From contig NZ_WWCT01000001.1 of the NCBI RefSeq assembly GCF_009857605.1, forward strand, positions 248,001-312,000: a DNA stretch of 64,000 nucleotides. The letters run 5' to 3'. Under the pieces are notes generated by a model. That model was not told where the DNA came from. It did not search any database and worked only from the letters and a program-made list of their open reading frames with translations. The position numbers and the translations under genes are program-made. Below, one piece after another: positions 63,133 through 64,000 of the stretch (the stretch's first letter is position 1; each line of letters begins with the position of its first letter). The DNA is from Duganella levis (lineage in GTDB: Bacteria > Pseudomonadota > Gammaproteobacteria > Burkholderiales > Burkholderiaceae_D).

Positions 63133-64000
63133 ATGAAAGCGAGATACCTTCTTGCGCTGCTAGCCGCAGTGCTGATCGCGCCTGCCCAGGCGCAAAACCC
63201 GGGCACTATGCGCAACCTGACCAGCGTGCAGCTGGCAACACAGATGTCGCCGGGATGGAATCTGGGGAATTCGCTGGAAGCCATCGGCGGCGAGACCGCA
63301 TGGGGCAATCCGCCGGCGAATCAGGCTTTGTTTAAAGCCGTCAAGGCGGCAGGTTTCAAGACTGTGAGGATTCCCGTGTCATGGAGTCAGTACGCGGATG
63401 CCAATTACAACATCAGCGCCAGCTGGATGGCGCGGGTGAAGGAGGTGGTGGATGCCGCCCGCAGCGCCGGCCTGTACACCATCATCAACGTGCACTGGGA
63501 CGGCGGCTGGCAGCAGCCGACTTACGCCGCACAAGCCGGCGCCAATGCGCGGTTGGCCAAGTTCTGGACCCAGATCGGCACGACCTTCAAGAACTACGAC
63601 GACTATCTGCTGTTCGCCGGCACCAACGAGGTGATGGTGGAAAGCGTGTATAGCGCGCCCACGGCGGAAAACATCGCGGTGCAAAACGGCTTCAATCAGG
63701 TGTTCGTCAACACTGTGCGCGGCACCGGCGGTAACAACGGACAGCGGCACCTGATCGTCCAGGGCTACAACACCAATATCGACTACACCTACGCGACCAA
63801 CACGGTGCCGACCGACAGCGCCAGCAAGCGGCTGATGATGGAAGTGCATTACTACGACCCGTATAACTTCACCCTCAACACGGCCAATGGCATCTGGCAG
63901 TGGGGCGCGATTGCGACCATCGCCTCGGCCACCGAAACCTGGGCCAACGAATCCTATGTGGACGCGCAGTTCCAGAAGATGAAGACGCGCTTCATCGACA
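63133..64000 (+). CDS. GH5 family endoglucanase, exported (3' end outside window)
   Basis: The gene is cut by the window end after about 289 codons. The signal peptide is clear (MKARYLLALLAAVLIAPAQAQ). The GH5 barrel start is visible: MSPGWNLGNSLEA, FKTVRIPVSW, YTIINVHWDGGW, and FAGTNEVM with the acid-base glutamate at the end of strand 4. The nucleophile glutamate lies beyond the end. MMEVHYYDPYNF is the family His-Tyr block. The enzyme should cut beta-1,4-glucan or a related glucan outside the cell. ATG 63133 follows CGGAGACGACC. It fits the plant-cell-wall degradation theme of the region. Confidence 0.93.
   Translation, partial: MKARYLLALLAAVLIAPAQAQNPGTMRNLTSVQLATQMSPGWNLGNSLEAIGGETAWGNPPANQALFKAVKAAGFKTVRIPVSWSQYADANYNISASWMARVKEVVDAARSAGLYTIINVHWDGGWQQPTYAAQAGANARLAKFWTQIGTTFKNYDDYLLFAGTNEVMVESVYSAPTAENIAVQNGFNQVFVNTVRGTGGNNGQRHLIVQGYNTNIDYTYATNTVPTDSASKRLMMEVHYYDPYNFTLNTANGIWQWGAIATIASATETWANESYVDAQFQKMKTRFID

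Noticed and set aside
1..64000. Search for tRNA, rRNA, CRISPR arrays, insertion sequences and phage genes
   Set aside because: None was seen by reading; no cloverleaf, spaced repeats or transposase motifs were noticed.

Overview
The window reads as a chromosomal segment of a GC-rich betaproteobacterium. The gene content (FecI/FecR/TonB receptor sets, a RegB/RegA-type pair behind a cyo operon, several plant-polysaccharide enzymes, a PHB-type phosphotransacylase/acetate kinase/FabI set, and a GGGTCTGACCCC-type palindrome) fits Oxalobacteraceae such as Duganella or Massilia. That assignment is inference; no rRNA or tRNA gene is visible. Coding density is very high: there is no gene-free stretch above about 300 bases, and the longest non-coding stretch, about 300 bases before position 1662, holds a broken reading frame and a terminator. 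No CRISPR array, insertion sequence, phage gene or origin was seen.

Layout. 1-6909: the 3' part of a secreted pectate lyase, a thioesterase, an RraB-like remnant, an amino acid permease, then a CdaR regulator divergent from an MFS carrier and a glycerate kinase. 6986-14735: an ECF sigma factor, its FecR anti-sigma factor, an STN-type TonB receptor and a large exo-rhamnogalacturonan-lyase-like enzyme, together a cell-surface-signalling-controlled pectin uptake locus. 14736-23220: TspO, an SDR/polysaccharide deacetylase pair, an amino acid permease divergent from an exported cyanophycinase, and an RpiR regulator before a GH92 alpha-mannosidase. 23245-33619: a long minus-strand run with a beta-lactamase-fold hydrolase, four small poorly known or glyoxalase-like proteins, a putative metallopeptidase, PPK2, a Pit phosphate transporter, and a 940-residue fusion of a fatty acyl-CoA reductase-like domain to a wax ester synthase/DGAT domain.

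33898-49878: a chemoreceptor with a CheR-binding tail; an MFS carrier divergent from cyoABCD-SURF1-regB-regA-thpR, in which every junction overlaps; a PagP-like outer membrane protein; a porin-like protein; and a second chemoreceptor next to a GAF-GGDEF-EAL protein. 49880-51433: a LysR regulator and a divergent SDR gene, both broken by frameshifts. 51475-64000: a lipoprotein made of DUF2799-like repeats, an iron-type TonB receptor divergent from a PepSY reductase (with Fur-box-like sites between them), phosphotransacylase-acetate kinase-FabI, a cNMP/thioredoxin reductase-like fusion, a DUF1080 protein, a glycine/cysteine-tailed protein, and the 5' part of a GH5 endoglucanase.

Taken together, the organism appears to be an oligotroph-like scavenger that degrades plant cell-wall polymers (pectin, rhamnogalacturonan, cellulose, mannans) and cyanophycin, stores phosphate and lipid, and adjusts respiration and motility to redox and chemical cues. 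The most unusual items are the reductase-wax synthase fusion, the YetA-YesU-like lyase fusion under FecI/FecR control, and the co-decaying LysR/SDR pair.
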